A stretch of DNA of 64,000 bases from Bacillus cereus (GTDB lineage: Bacteria > Bacillota > Bacilli > Bacillales > Bacillaceae_G), in the NCBI RefSeq assembly GCF_002584535.1, contig NZ_NUOT01000029.1, positions 1-64,000 on the forward strand, written 5' to 3'. The translations under genes and the position numbers were made by a program. Below, in pieces: positions 51,090 through 60,430 of the stretch. The notes below the pieces were generated by a model. That model did not search any database. It saw nothing but the letters and a program-made list of their open reading frames with translations, and was not told the origin of the DNA. Each line of letters starts with the position of its first letter. Position 1 is the first letter of the stretch.

Positions 51090-52817
51090 ATGAAGAAAAA
51101 GACAAAAAAATGGGCTGGTGTATTTTCAGTATTACTGAGTAGTTCGCTTGTGTTATCTGCTTGTGGGGGACAGGAGGATAAGGCTTCAACGGAACCAGCA
51201 AAACAACAGGATGTAAAAGATTTAAAGATAGAGAAGGTTACAGCGACAGATAAGTCGAAAAATCCTGAGAAAGCGAAGCAGAGAAAAGATACACTTATTG
51301 TAGGAATTTCAAAGCCTGGTGGTGTGTTCTTACCATATTTCCAAGAGAATGGTTGGGACGGTAACGTAACATCAGTTATATTTGCGTCTCTTGTATCAAC
51401 AGATAAACAAGGGAAGCCAGTTCCAGAGCTTGCAGAGAAATGGGATGTATCTTCTGATCAATTAAAGTACACGTTCCACTTACGAAAAAATTTAAAATTT
51501 AGTGATGGTTCACCGTTAACAGCAGATGATGTGGCATTTACATTAACATTGCTACATGATAAGGCTTATGAGGGTGGTACAGATATTTTACAATATGCAA
51601 TTAAAGGCGGAAAAAATTATAAAGAAGGAAAAGCTACGTCTATTGAAGGAATTAAAGTAGTTAATCCACAAACAATTGAAATTACGACAGAAAAAGTAAA
51701 CTCACAAGCATTAGTAAGCTTGGGGGGACCTGTCTTATCTAAGGATTATTATGGAAAAGATTATAAGCAAAATACAAGCTTAAACTATTTAAAAGATTTA
51801 TATGGTAAACCAATTGCGGCAGGGCCTTATAAATTTGAAAAGTATGTCCCAGGTCAAGAAGTACGATTTGTGGCAAATGAACATTATTATGCTGGTAAAC
51901 CAAAAGTTAAAAACTTTATTTATAAAATTACAACACCAGACACGAATTTCCAGCTATTCCAAACAGGAGAAACCGACTATGATGGGTTTGCTGCTAATAA
52001 TGACAACATTGAACAATTAAAGAGCTTAGGCTTTGCTAACTTCAATATTGAAACAGTGAGCTCATACTCATTCGTTTACCTTAATAATAAGAAGCCATAT
52101 TTAAAAGACAAAAAAGTACGACAAGCGCTTATTTACGGATTAGATCGTAAAAAATATGTAGATACATACTTCCAAGGGAATGCTTCTGTTGCGAATATAC
52201 CGATTTCACCGACATCATGGGCATATGATGATAAGGGTATAAATCAATATGAGTACAATTTAGAGAAAGCGAAAAAATTGTTAGATGAAGCTGGTTGGAA
52301 AGTTGGATCTGATGGCATTCGTGAAAAAGATGGACAGAAATTAAAGTTGAGTTATTATGCGGCAAGTGGAAGAAAGCAAGAAGAGGTATTTATACCAATT
52401 GCGAAAGAGAATTATAAGGCGTTAGGTGTGGAGTTTAATCCGGAAATCATGGACTTTAATACACTTGTTTCGAAGCTTAAAAAGTTTGATTATGATTTAG
52501 CAGCTGTTGCGACACCTATTATTTCTGATCCGAGTGAAACTGTAGATGAGTTTGAATCTACGCATCCAGATAACTCGGCTGGTTATAGTAATCCCAAAGT
52601 AGATGAATTAATTAAAAAAGGTATTGAAACGGTAGATATTGAAAAAAGAAAACCTATTTATAAAGAATTATATAAAGAATTAAGCGATGATCCCCCTGTC
52701 ATTTTATTAAATTACCGTAAAAGCATTTCAGCACACAATTCACGTGTAAAAGGAATTAATCCAGAAAAATACGATAGCATTAGTTCAAACTTACCTGTTT
52801 TATCTATTGAACAATAG
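51090..52817 (+). CDS. Oligopeptide ABC transporter substrate-binding lipoprotein (AppA-like)
   Basis: A 575-residue SBP family 5 lipoprotein with lipobox LSACG (Cys near 25). Family patterns include FASLVSTDKQGKPVPELAEK, YTFHLRKNLKFSDGSPLTAD and YSFVYLNNKKPYLKDKKVRQ. It binds peptides for the permease genes that follow. The start is ATG 51090 after GGTGGGGA; GTG 51081 is in frame but overlaps the ribosome site. Confidence 0.92.
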   Translation: MKKKTKKWAGVFSVLLSSSLVLSACGGQEDKASTEPAKQQDVKDLKIEKVTATDKSKNPEKAKQRKDTLIVGISKPGGVFLPYFQENGWDGNVTSVIFASLVSTDKQGKPVPELAEKWDVSSDQLKYTFHLRKNLKFSDGSPLTADDVAFTLTLLHDKAYEGGTDILQYAIKGGKNYKEGKATSIEGIKVVNPQTIEITTEKVNSQALVSLGGPVLSKDYYGKDYKQNTSLNYLKDLYGKPIAAGPYKFEKYVPGQEVRFVANEHYYAGKPKVKNFIYKITTPDTNFQLFQTGETDYDGFAANNDNIEQLKSLGFANFNIETVSSYSFVYLNNKKPYLKDKKVRQALIYGLDRKKYVDTYFQGNASVANIPISPTSWAYDDKGINQYEYNLEKAKKLLDEAGWKVGSDGIREKDGQKLKLSYYAASGRKQEEVFIPIAKENYKALGVEFNPEIMDFNTLVSKLKKFDYDLAAVATPIISDPSETVDEFESTHPDNSAGYSNPKVDELIKKGIETVDIEKRKPIYKELYKELSDDPPVILLNYRKSISAHNSRVKGINPEKYDSISSNLPVLSIEQ

Positions 52818-52926
52818 GGATAAGTAATTAATGAATAGAAGACGTTTTTTCATACAGTTGTTAGTTCTTGCTGTTTTGAAAAAATGTTCTTCTATTTTTA
52901 AGTAAATATGATTGGGGAGACAAAAG

Positions 52927-53883
52927 GTGAAAACATATATCATTCGTAGGTTTTTACAAATGATTCCTACATTGCTTGGTACATCTATTATTATCTTTTT
53001 CTTATTTGCCCTCCTGCCAGGCGATTATGTTGATTCGAATCCAAAGTTAACACCAGAACGCGCACAGGAATTAAGAGAATTGTATGGATTAAATAAACCT
53101 ATTCTAGAAAGATACTTTCATTGGTTAGGTAATGCACTACATGGTGATTTTGGTTTTTCGTTGCAATATCAAGAACCTGTCACATCATTGCTTAATAAAT
53201 TTATTTGGAATACCTTCATTGTTGCTGCTGCAGCTTTATTTTTTACTTGGATTATTGCACTTATTGTTGGGGTTGTTTCAGCAACAAAGCAACATTCGTG
53301 GTTTGACGCACTGGTAACAATCGGTGTTTTTGCAGCGATGTCATTTCCATCATTCTTTATCGGTCTATTTTTAATTAAAGTATTTGCTGTTGATCTTCAT
53401 GTATTACCGATTGGTGGGATGATTAATATAGGAAGTAATTCGACAGGTTTTACGTACATATTGGAAGTACTTAGGCACATGATTTTGCCAGTGTTTATTT
53501 TAACACTCCTTGGTGTCGGCTCATTGACTCGTTATTTTAGAACGGGAATGCTTGAAGTTGTAAGACAAGATTATATCCGAACTGCTCGGGCAAAAGGGTT
53601 GAAAGAAAGAGTCGTTATTTATAAACATGCACTAAAAAATGCGATTTTACCAGCAATCACATTGCTTGCATTTGAATTACCAGGATTGTTCTCTGGTGCA
53701 ATTATTATTGAACAAATTTTTAATTGGCCAGGAATTGGGACCATTCAATTAGAAGCGTTGAGTTTTCGAGATTATACAGTATTAATGGCATTTACAATGT
53801 TTCTCTCTTGCCTAACAATTATCGCAAACTTTTTAGCGGACATCGTTTATGCGATTGTCGATCCGCGTATTCGATTAAAGTAA
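52927..53883 (+). CDS. Oligopeptide ABC transporter permease (AppB/OppB-like)
   Basis: A 318-residue inner-membrane permease of the DppB/OppB family with six helices (YIIRRFLQMIPTLLGTSIII at the start) and the EAA loop RQDYIRTARAKGLKERVVIY (about 215). The start is GTG 52927 after GGGGAGACAAAAG; TTG 52912 would overlap this site. It lies 109 nt after the binding-protein gene. Confidence 0.93.
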   Translation: MKTYIIRRFLQMIPTLLGTSIIIFFLFALLPGDYVDSNPKLTPERAQELRELYGLNKPILERYFHWLGNALHGDFGFSLQYQEPVTSLLNKFIWNTFIVAAAALFFTWIIALIVGVVSATKQHSWFDALVTIGVFAAMSFPSFFIGLFLIKVFAVDLHVLPIGGMINIGSNSTGFTYILEVLRHMILPVFILTLLGVGSLTRYFRTGMLEVVRQDYIRTARAKGLKERVVIYKHALKNAILPAITLLAFELPGLFSGAIIIEQIFNWPGIGTIQLEALSFRDYTVLMAFTMFLSCLTIIANFLADIVYAIVDPRIRLK

Positions 53884-53895
53884 GGGGGGAGAAAG

Positions 53896-54813
53896 ATGGA
53901 GACTATTGTAACAGTAAAGAAGAAAAATAAGAAAAAAGGAAATGTAACTTCACCATGGCGACAGGCATTTACTAGAATTAAGAAAAATAAATTAGCGCTA
54001 TTTGGATTTTATATTTTGATTTTTATGTTTGTATTTTGTTTTATCGGGCCATTTTTTTCACCATATGTTTCTGGAACAATTCAAGTAACACAAATTAATA
54101 AGCCACCAAGTTTTTCTCATTGGCTTGGTACAGATCCGCTTGGAAGAGATATTTTAACACGATTGATGCAGGCGGGAAGAATTTCATTAACAATTGGTTT
54201 AGCTTCGATGGTACTATCTGTCATACTTGGCGCGTTATTAGGGGCTATATCTGGTTTTTATCGTGGTGTTGTAGATCATATTATTATGCGTATTGCGGAT
54301 GTGTTAATGTCTATTCCAGGATTGCCATTACTTATCATTATGGGTGCTATTTTATCAGAATGGAAACTTCCATCTGAATATCGACTTTATGTTGTTATGA
54401 TTATGCTAAGTTTGATTGGATGGCCGGGGCTTGCACGCTTAGTGCGAGGGCAAATTTTAACACTTCGGGAACAATCATTTATGCAAGCTGCTGATGTATT
54501 AGGATTAAAGGATTATCGAAAGATTTTACATCATTTAATTCCGAATGTATTCCCTTTATTAATTGTTGTGGCAACGTTAGGCGTAGCGGGAGCTATTTTA
54601 AGTGAATCTGCATTAAGTTATCTAGGCCTTGGGGTTGTTCCACCAACACCATCATGGGGAAATATGATTAGTGCGGCAAACTCATTAATTGATTTCCAAA
54701 AACGTCCATGGTTATGGATTCCGCCCGGTTTTGCGATTTTTATAACAGTTGTATCAATTAACTTACTTGGTGATGCACTTCGTGATGCATTGGATCCAAA
54801 GATGAAGCGGTAG
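53896..54813 (+). CDS. Oligopeptide ABC transporter permease (AppC/OppC-like)
   Basis: A 305-residue permease with a Lys-rich cytosolic N terminus (VKKKNKKKGN), the OppC N-terminal domain, six helices, and the EAA loop REQSFMQAADVLGLKDYRKI (about 200). It begins 12 nt after AppB with AAGGGGGGAGA before the ATG. Confidence 0.93.
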   Translation: METIVTVKKKNKKKGNVTSPWRQAFTRIKKNKLALFGFYILIFMFVFCFIGPFFSPYVSGTIQVTQINKPPSFSHWLGTDPLGRDILTRLMQAGRISLTIGLASMVLSVILGALLGAISGFYRGVVDHIIMRIADVLMSIPGLPLLIIMGAILSEWKLPSEYRLYVVMIMLSLIGWPGLARLVRGQILTLREQSFMQAADVLGLKDYRKILHHLIPNVFPLLIVVATLGVAGAILSESALSYLGLGVVPPTPSWGNMISAANSLIDFQKRPWLWIPPGFAIFITVVSINLLGDALRDALDPKMKR

Positions 54814-54823
54814 GTGAGGAAGC

Positions 54824-55801
54824 GTGAGTAGAGCAGTAGTAGAGTTAAAGGATTTACAAACCCACTTTCATACGGAGGAAGGTACAGTAAAAGCTGTGAA
54901 TCATGTTAGCTTTTCTGTACGAGAAGGTGAAACGGTTTGTGTAGTGGGGGAATCAGGATGCGGAAAAAGTGTAACGGCTTTATCTATTATGGGACTCATT
55001 GCTGAATCTGGAGGTATTGTTGGTGGTGATATCCTTTATGAAGGCAAAAGTCTTTTAGGAATGAAAGAGCAGGAACTTCGCAGTTTAAGAGGAAATGAGA
55101 TTGCGATGATTTTCCAGGAACCGATGACATCTCTTAATCCAGTATTTACTGTTGGAGAACAAATTGTAGAAACGTTAAGGGAACATGAATTGCTTAGTAA
55201 AAATGAGGCGTATAAAAAAGCAATTGAATTCATTCGTAAGGTCGGTATTGCACGTGCCGATGAAATTGTGCATTCATATCCACACGAGTTAAGTGGTGGA
55301 ATGTTGCAACGGATTATGATTGCGATTGCACTGAGTTGTAATCCTAAACTATTAATTGCTGACGAGCCTACAACGGCTCTTGATGTTACAATCCAAGCAC
55401 AAATATTAGATTTACTGAGACAGGTAAAAGAAGAATTTAAAACATCGATTTTATTAATTACACATGATTTAGGTGTTGTAGCAGAAATGGCAGATTATGT
55501 TGTAGTTATGTACGGTGGTAAAGTAATTGAAGAAGCGCCTGTGCTAGAGTTATTTCAAAATCCTAAACATCCATATACAAAAGGTCTACTAAAATCAAAA
55601 CCAGTAATGGGAAAGCGAACAGATAAACTTTATTCTATCCCAGGGCAAGTTCCAAACTTAGCTGGCTTAGGGGAATTTTGCTACTTTAGTGGTCGCTGTG
55701 AACATTGCATGGAAATATGCAAAAATGAAGCACCCGGTCTTTTGATACATGAAGATCATCATAAAGTAGCTTGCTGGTTATATGAGGAGCGTGCTGAGTA
55801 A
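54824..55801 (+). CDS. Oligopeptide ABC transporter ATPase (AppD/OppD-like)
   Basis: A 325-residue ATPase with Walker A GESGCGKS, signature LSGGMLQR, Walker B LLIADEPTTALD, and the C-terminal OppD tail with a cysteine cluster (CYFSGRCEHCMEICKNEAPG), which in Opp/Dpp ATPases can hold an iron-sulfur cluster. It starts at GTG after GTGAGGAAGC and shares its stop base with the next ATG. Confidence 0.93.
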   Translation: MSRAVVELKDLQTHFHTEEGTVKAVNHVSFSVREGETVCVVGESGCGKSVTALSIMGLIAESGGIVGGDILYEGKSLLGMKEQELRSLRGNEIAMIFQEPMTSLNPVFTVGEQIVETLREHELLSKNEAYKKAIEFIRKVGIARADEIVHSYPHELSGGMLQRIMIAIALSCNPKLLIADEPTTALDVTIQAQILDLLRQVKEEFKTSILLITHDLGVVAEMADYVVVMYGGKVIEEAPVLELFQNPKHPYTKGLLKSKPVMGKRTDKLYSIPGQVPNLAGLGEFCYFSGRCEHCMEICKNEAPGLLIHEDHHKVACWLYEERAE

Positions 55802-56766
55802 TGAGTGAACCATTATTAGAGGTAAAGAATTTAAAAACGTATTTTCCAATTAAAGGTGGCATATTTAGTAGAACAATTGGGCATGTAAAAGCAGTAGATG
55901 GGGTAAGCTTCACTATTAATAAGGGTGAAGTGTTTGGACTAGTAGGTGAATCGGGAAGTGGAAAGACGACGATTGGGAAAACTATCCTGCGCCTTGTTCA
56001 AAAAACGGAGGGCGAAGTAAAATTTAAAGGGCAAGATGTTCACGTGTTATCAAAAGAGGAATTGCGAAAGCATCGTCCTAATATGCAACTTGTATTCCAA
56101 GATCCATTTAGTTCATTGAATCCACGAATGAGAATTGGAGAAGCACTTGGTGAACCAATGTTAGCACATGGTTTAGCTACGAAAGAGAATGTTCGTGAAA
56201 AAGTGCTAGAAGTACTAGAGTTATGTGGTTTAGCACCATATCATATTGATCGTTATCCGCATGAATTCTCTGGGGGACAACGTCAGCGTATCGTCATTGC
56301 AAGAGCGATGGTACTAAATCCAGAATTTATTGTTGCTGATGAACCTGTTGCAGCGTTAGATGTATCTATTCAAGCACAAATTATAAACTTGTTTAGTGAA
56401 TTACAAGAAAAAAAGGGTTTATCCTATTTATTTATTTCACATGATTTAAGTGTTGTCGAACACTTATGTACAACAATTGGGATTATGTATTTAGGGACCA
56501 TCGTGGAAACAGCCAATCGTGATGAATTGTTTGCAAATCCGCTTCATCCATATACGAAGGCGTTGTTATCAGCTGTACCAATTCCCGATCCAACTGTTAA
56601 GCGTGAAAGAATTATTCTTCAAGGAGATATTCCAAGTCCAGTAAATCCACCATCAGGCTGTCGTTTTCATACACGCTGCCCGTTTGTAACAGATATTTGT
56701 AAGCAGGCAGTGCCGGAATTCCGTGATGTTGGAGAAGGACATCTTGTTGCCTGTCATCATGTGTAA
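55801..56766 (+). CDS. Oligopeptide ABC transporter ATPase (AppF/OppF-like)
   Basis: A 321-residue ATPase, the partner of the preceding one: Walker A GESGSGKTT, signature FSGGQRQR, Walker B FIVADEPVAALD, and a C-terminal tail with CRFHTRCPFVTDICKQ. Its ATG overlaps the previous TAA by one base (TAATG). It completes the ABCDF-type operon. Confidence 0.94.
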   Translation: MSEPLLEVKNLKTYFPIKGGIFSRTIGHVKAVDGVSFTINKGEVFGLVGESGSGKTTIGKTILRLVQKTEGEVKFKGQDVHVLSKEELRKHRPNMQLVFQDPFSSLNPRMRIGEALGEPMLAHGLATKENVREKVLEVLELCGLAPYHIDRYPHEFSGGQRQRIVIARAMVLNPEFIVADEPVAALDVSIQAQIINLFSELQEKKGLSYLFISHDLSVVEHLCTTIGIMYLGTIVETANRDELFANPLHPYTKALLSAVPIPDPTVKRERIILQGDIPSPVNPPSGCRFHTRCPFVTDICKQAVPEFRDVGEGHLVACHHV

Positions 56767-56767
56767 A

Positions 56768-56802
56768 AAAAGGGCTCTTCCAAATACGGAAGAGTCCGTT
56801 TC
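56768..56802. terminator. Terminator of the oligopeptide operon
   Basis: GGGCTCTTCC / GGAAGAGTCC with loop AAATAC and a T-rich tail. The convergent HAD gene ends next to it. Confidence 0.8.
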
Positions 56803-56804
56803 TC

Positions 56805-57677
56805 TTATTTACTTGCTGATGGCTGTTTTAGTACATACTGCTCAATTGCATGTGCAACACCATGCTTATCATTTGTTAATGTAACAACATCACATAATCT
56901 CTTTACATCTTCTTCAGCATTCCCCATCGCAACCGATAAGCCGGCTACTTCTAACATTGGTACATCGTTAAAGTTGTCCCCAATGGCAATGGTATCTTGA
57001 AGTGGAATATTGAAATAAGATGCCATTTCTTGTAATCCATTTCCTTTATGACCATGTTTGTCCATAATTTCTAAATTCGTCGGAGCTGATGCTGTAACCA
57101 TAATTTCTTTATCTTCTTGTAAAGATTGCAGTAATTGTGAGCGATGCTCTGCATCAAACGTCAAAATAAAGAATTTCGATATTTCTAATTCGGGATTATT
57201 TACGACGTCTTCGATCTTTTGAAAATCGGTAATTAAGTTCGATTTTTTTTGCTTCTCTGTAATCCGTTCAAGTTCTTCAATTGTAACATCCAGCGTATGT
57301 TTATTTTTTTCGAATGCATGCATTACTTGTTCTTTCCAATTATCAGGAGAATAAACGCCTTTATTTGTGTACAGCTTATATGGAAAACCTTCAGATTCTA
57401 GTAATTTAGCAAGCTTGTATACTTTATCATTTTGTAAACAACGTGCGTTAATTACTTTTCCATCAACGTAAACAATTGCTCCATTGCTTGCTCCAACTGG
57501 AAGTGATAATTGGTACTCTTCCAATAGTTTTAAGGCATCTTCTTTTGCACGACCAGAACAAATCATGACAACATGACCGGCTGCTTTAGCATCAAGAATA
57601 GCTTGTAAATTTTCTTTGGAGATTTCAAGGTTAGATGATAATAGTGTACCATCCATATCTAGTGCGATTAATTTCAA
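56805..57677 (-). CDS. HAD-superfamily (Cof-type) sugar-phosphate phosphatase
   Basis: A 290-residue cytosolic phosphatase: catalytic DMDGTLL near residue 7 (nucleophile and acid/base Asp), ICSGRAKED for motif II, a C2B cap, and DTIAIGDNFNDVPML for the metal site. The start is TTG 57677 after AGAGGTGGTCAG; an upstream ATG at 57707 has no ribosome site. Substrates of Cof-type enzymes vary. Confidence 0.9.
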   Translation of the reverse strand: MKLIALDMDGTLLSSNLEISKENLQAILDAKAAGHVVMICSGRAKEDALKLLEEYQLSLPVGASNGAIVYVDGKVINARCLQNDKVYKLAKLLESEGFPYKLYTNKGVYSPDNWKEQVMHAFEKNKHTLDVTIEELERITEKQKKSNLITDFQKIEDVVNNPELEISKFFILTFDAEHRSQLLQSLQEDKEIMVTASAPTNLEIMDKHGHKGNGLQEMASYFNIPLQDTIAIGDNFNDVPMLEVAGLSVAMGNAEEDVKRLCDVVTLTNDKHGVAHAIEQYVLKQPSASK

Positions 57678-57737
57678 ACTGACCACCTCTTTGCTTTTAT
57701 TATACATAGTTATCTTGAGGAAACATATAAACTTATC

Positions 57738-57929
57738 TTGGGCTTTATGGAAATGTTAATGAAACAAATCTTTAAAACGATTTCGAAAGGGTATGATGAG
57801 ATAGAAAAAATGGAAGAGCGTTCATTCTTGCAAATTATGAAGAAGATAGATATTCCGTTGGATAAGATCTCAAATAGTGTAGAAAGAGAATATAAGGATG
57901 ATATTTTTGTAACAAAAAGTAGTAGATGA
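57738..57929 (+). CDS. Small charged ORF (up to 63 aa), uncertain
   Basis: The frame reads MLMKQIFKTISKGYDEIEKM from an internal start and continues with a charged helical segment to TKSSR. No ribosome site is seen before TTG 57738 or the ATGs at 57747-57762. The composition is protein-like, but expression is uncertain. Confidence 0.35.
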   Translation: MGFMEMLMKQIFKTISKGYDEIEKMEERSFLQIMKKIDIPLDKISNSVEREYKDDIFVTKSSR

Positions 57930-57979
57930 GATACTCCATACTTTTGTTGCTACGTTTATTGCGTTTTGTAACTCAAATA

Positions 57980-58176
57980 TTACATTAATGTTACAAACGT
58001 GTGCGTGTTAGAAAACGCCATACAAAGGGATTTATAAATGTTTTTTGATCGTATCGTAAAAAAAATGTAATAAATTTTATGTATTTATATTGCAGTATGA
58101 AAAAAGTTATGTTACATTAATGTTACAAACGTTACACGAATTAATTTAATGTAACGTTAAGATAAAAACTATGAAT
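57980..58176 (+). promoter_or_regulatory. Repeat-bearing promoter region of the tandem peptide array
   Basis: An exact 21-bp direct repeat, TTACATTAATGTTACAAACG plus T, occurs at 57980-58000 and 58112-58132. The second copy starts a region that aligns with the conserved 40-bp element (GTTACA-TTAA-TGTTA, then GAATTAATTTAAT), has TATGAA at the 59-bp offset, and lies 120 bp before the first ATG, close to the 105-114 bp of the other loci. I read it as a diverged relative. Confidence 0.5.
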
Positions 58177-58230
58177 TAATCATTTCTTAGAAATTACATA
58201 TAAATACCGATTGATAAGGAGAGAGTAACC

Positions 58231-58341
58231 ATGAAAAACGAACAAGTATTACAAGTAACAAAAATGGATTTATTAGGATCAGCAGGTGGAGCAGCAGTAT
58301 TAACAGCATTGATCGTACTTCTTTCTAACGTTTTAGTATAA
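58231..58341 (+). CDS. Small hydrophobic peptide, class A' copy 1 (36 aa)
   Basis: The sequence begins MKNEQVLQVTKMDLLGSAGG and ends AAVLTALIVLLSNVLV. It has a polar N terminus and one membrane-length helix. The core LLGSAGGAAVLTALI matches the class A peptides near 25811, 28387 and 29452. AAGGAGAGAG precedes the ATG. It is the first of four tandem copies. Confidence 0.78.
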   Translation: MKNEQVLQVTKMDLLGSAGGAAVLTALIVLLSNVLV

Positions 58342-58418
58342 TAGAAACTTTGTACAAGCAGTAGAACGGATTATTGTATCAAATAAAAAAGTTGTGAACG
58401 GAAGGGAGAATGAAAAGC

Positions 58419-58529
58419 ATGGAAAACAAAGAAGTATTACACGTAACAAAAATGGATTTATTAGGATCAGCGAGTGGAGCAGCAGTATTAACAGCATTGA
58501 TCGTATTTCTTGCTAATGCATTAGTATAA
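58419..58529 (+). CDS. Small hydrophobic peptide, class A' copy 2 (36 aa)
   Basis: The sequence begins MENKEVLHVTKMDLLGSASG and ends AAVLTALIVFLANALV. GAAGGGAG precedes it. An in-frame ATG three codons upstream (58410) is not conserved in copy 3, so 58419 is preferred. Confidence 0.78.
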   Translation: MENKEVLHVTKMDLLGSASGAAVLTALIVFLANALV

Positions 58530-58605
58530 TAGAGGTTTTGTACAGAGAGTGGAATAAGTATTACAACAGGAAAAATAGTTGTGAATTGAAGGGAGAATAA
58601 GAGAA

Positions 58606-58716
58606 ATGGAAAATAAAGAAGTATTAAAACTAACAAAAATGGATTTATTAGGATCAGCGAGTGGAGCAGCAGTATTAACAGCATTGATCGTATTTCTTTC
58701 AAGTGCATTAGTATAA
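58606..58716 (+). CDS. Small hydrophobic peptide, class A' copy 3 (36 aa)
   Basis: The sequence begins MENKEVLKLTKMDLLGSASG and ends AAVLTALIVFLSSALV. GAAGGGAG precedes it. It differs from copy 2 at four residues; the spacer between copies 2 and 3 is also similar to that before copy 2, showing recent tandem duplication. Confidence 0.78.
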   Translation: MENKEVLKLTKMDLLGSASGAAVLTALIVFLSSALV

Positions 58717-58763
58717 TAGAATAGTATAAAGAGTTACAAAAAGCTGAAAGGAGAATGAGGAGT

Positions 58764-58868
58764 ATGGAACAGGTATTACAAGTAACAAAGATGGATTTAT
58801 TAGGGGCAGCAGGTGGAGCAGCAGTATTAACAGCGCTTATTGTATTCCTTGCAAATGTATTAGTATGA
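58764..58868 (+). CDS. Small hydrophobic peptide, class A' copy 4 (34 aa)
   Basis: The sequence begins MEQVLQVTKMDLLGAAGGAA and ends VLTALIVFLANVLV. AAAGGAGAATGAGG precedes it. It is the most diverged copy, two residues shorter at the N terminus, and ends the array before a terminator. Confidence 0.78.
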   Translation: MEQVLQVTKMDLLGAAGGAAVLTALIVFLANVLV

Positions 58869-58926
58869 TAGGTATAGATAAGAGGGAATTCCCATATATT
58901 ATTCGTACCATTATTCAAAAAAAATA

Positions 58927-58974
58927 AAGACTCTAACATATTATAGGTAGTTAATATGTTAGGGTCTTTTTTGT
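58927..58974 (+). terminator. Terminator of the tandem peptide array
   Basis: AAGACTCTAACATATTA / TAATATGTTAGGGTCTT with loop TAGGTAGT and a T6 run. Confidence 0.9.
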
Positions 58975-59164
58975 ATTCTAATCGTTTTTTATTTGTTCTA
59001 GATCCACATCAGTAAATTATATCCTTATATGCATGGATTCCCTGTTATCTTAAAGAGAAAAAAGTCGAATTTTATATGGAAGAAAAAAGAGGTATTTAAC
59101 AGAAAAGATAGAAAATTTTAAAAGTTAGAAATTTGTTAGCTTGCTAACTATTTTTTAAGTGGTA

Positions 59165-59180
59165 TTTGGAAGCGCTTTCG
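59165..59180 (+). promoter_or_regulatory. Candidate CcpA cre site upstream of hpd
   Basis: TTTGGAAGCGCTTTCG matches WWTGNAARCGNWWWCA except for the last base, and lies about 55 bp before the hpd start. It suggests carbon catabolite control of tyrosine breakdown. The rest of the gap 58975-59232 shows nothing else clear. Confidence 0.6.
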
Positions 59181-59232
59181 ATTAGTTCTCAGTATGTAAC
59201 ATTCAATTTATTTACAGGGGGATGAGGAATTT

Positions 59233-60351
59233 ATGAAACAAAAATCTATGGATACGTTAGCTGCACAAATGGAAGATTTCTTTCCGGTACGTGATGTTGA
59301 TCATTTAGAATTTTATGTGGGAAATGCAAAGCAATCAAGCTATTACCTTGCGAGAGCGTTCGGATTTAAAATTGTTGCTTATTCTGGATTAGAAACAGGA
59401 AACCGTGAAAAGGTTTCTTATGTTCTTGTGCAAAAAAACATGCGTTTTGTTGTGTCTGGGACTTTAAATAGTGATAGCCGTATTGCGGAATTTGTAAAGA
59501 TCCATGGTGATGGAGTAAAAGATGTAGCTTTACTCGTTGATGATGTTGAAAAGGCCTATTCAGAGGCTGTAAAACGAGGTGCTGTTGCGATTGCTCCACC
59601 GGAAGAATTAACGGATGAACATGGGACATTAAAAAAGGCGGTTATCGGTACGTATGGTGATACAATCCATACCCTTGTGGAGCGTAAAAATTATAAAGGT
59701 AAATTTATGCCTGGTTATGAAGAAGTTGAATTTAATATTCCGAGTGAAGAAACAGGATTAATCGCTGTAGACCACGTTGTCGGCAACGTTGAAAAAATGG
59801 AAGAGTGGGTTAGCTATTACGAAAACGTTATGGGCTTTAAACAAATGATTCATTTTGATGACGATGATATTAGCACAGAGTATTCCGCATTAATGTCAAA
59901 AGTTATGACAAATGGAAGTCGTATTAAGTTTCCAATTAATGAACCGGCAGATGGAAAGCGAAAATCACAAATTCAGGAGTACTTAGAGTTTTATAATGGT
60001 GCGGGTGTACAGCATCTTGCGTTATTAACAAATGATATTGTGAAAACAGTTGAAGCGCTTCGTTCAAACGGAGTGGAGTTTTTGGATACACCAGATACGT
60101 ATTACGAAGAGTTAACGGCGCGTGTTGGGAAAATCGATGAAGAAATTGACAAGTTAAAAGAGCTTAAGATTCTTGTAGATCGTGATGATGAAGGCTACTT
60201 ACTACAAATTTTCACAAAGCCAATTGTAGATCGCCCAACATTATTTGTCGAAATTATTCAGCGTAAAGGTTCTCGTGGATTTGGCGAAGGAAACTTTAAA
60301 GCATTATTTGAATCCATTGAAAGAGAACAAGAGCGACGTGGAAATCTATAA
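59233..60351 (+). CDS. hpd: 4-hydroxyphenylpyruvate dioxygenase
   Basis: A 372-residue non-heme iron enzyme that converts 4-hydroxyphenylpyruvate to homogentisate, the second step of tyrosine breakdown. It has two vicinal-oxygen-chelate halves; the iron ligands lie in IAVDHVVGNV (about 178), GVQHLALLTND (about 258) and LFVEIIQRKG (about 340). ACAGGGGGATGAGG precedes the ATG. It heads the hpd-fah-hmgA cluster. Confidence 0.96.
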   Translation: MKQKSMDTLAAQMEDFFPVRDVDHLEFYVGNAKQSSYYLARAFGFKIVAYSGLETGNREKVSYVLVQKNMRFVVSGTLNSDSRIAEFVKIHGDGVKDVALLVDDVEKAYSEAVKRGAVAIAPPEELTDEHGTLKKAVIGTYGDTIHTLVERKNYKGKFMPGYEEVEFNIPSEETGLIAVDHVVGNVEKMEEWVSYYENVMGFKQMIHFDDDDISTEYSALMSKVMTNGSRIKFPINEPADGKRKSQIQEYLEFYNGAGVQHLALLTNDIVKTVEALRSNGVEFLDTPDTYYEELTARVGKIDEEIDKLKELKILVDRDDEGYLLQIFTKPIVDRPTLFVEIIQRKGSRGFGEGNFKALFESIEREQERRGNL

Positions 60352-60361
60352 AATTTTTTAC

Positions 60362-60393
60362 TGATCAGTGGGAGCTATGTCTCCCACTGATTC
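60362..60393 (+). other. Intergenic hairpin between hpd and the fah gene
   Basis: GATCAGTGGGAG / CTCCCACTGATT with loop CTATGT has no T-run, so it is more likely an mRNA stabilising or processing element than a terminator. A similar hairpin follows hmgA at about 62536. Confidence 0.6.
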
Positions 60394-60430
60394 AAGTTGT
60401 ACTTTATATGAACAGTAAGGAGGGAAAGTG

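Noticed and set aside
58379-58939. 186-codon open frame on the minus strand with internally repeated hydrophobic segments
   Set aside because: It is the antisense of the three peptide genes at 58419-58868; the repeats arise from the repeated sense sequence, and the sense frames have ribosome sites.
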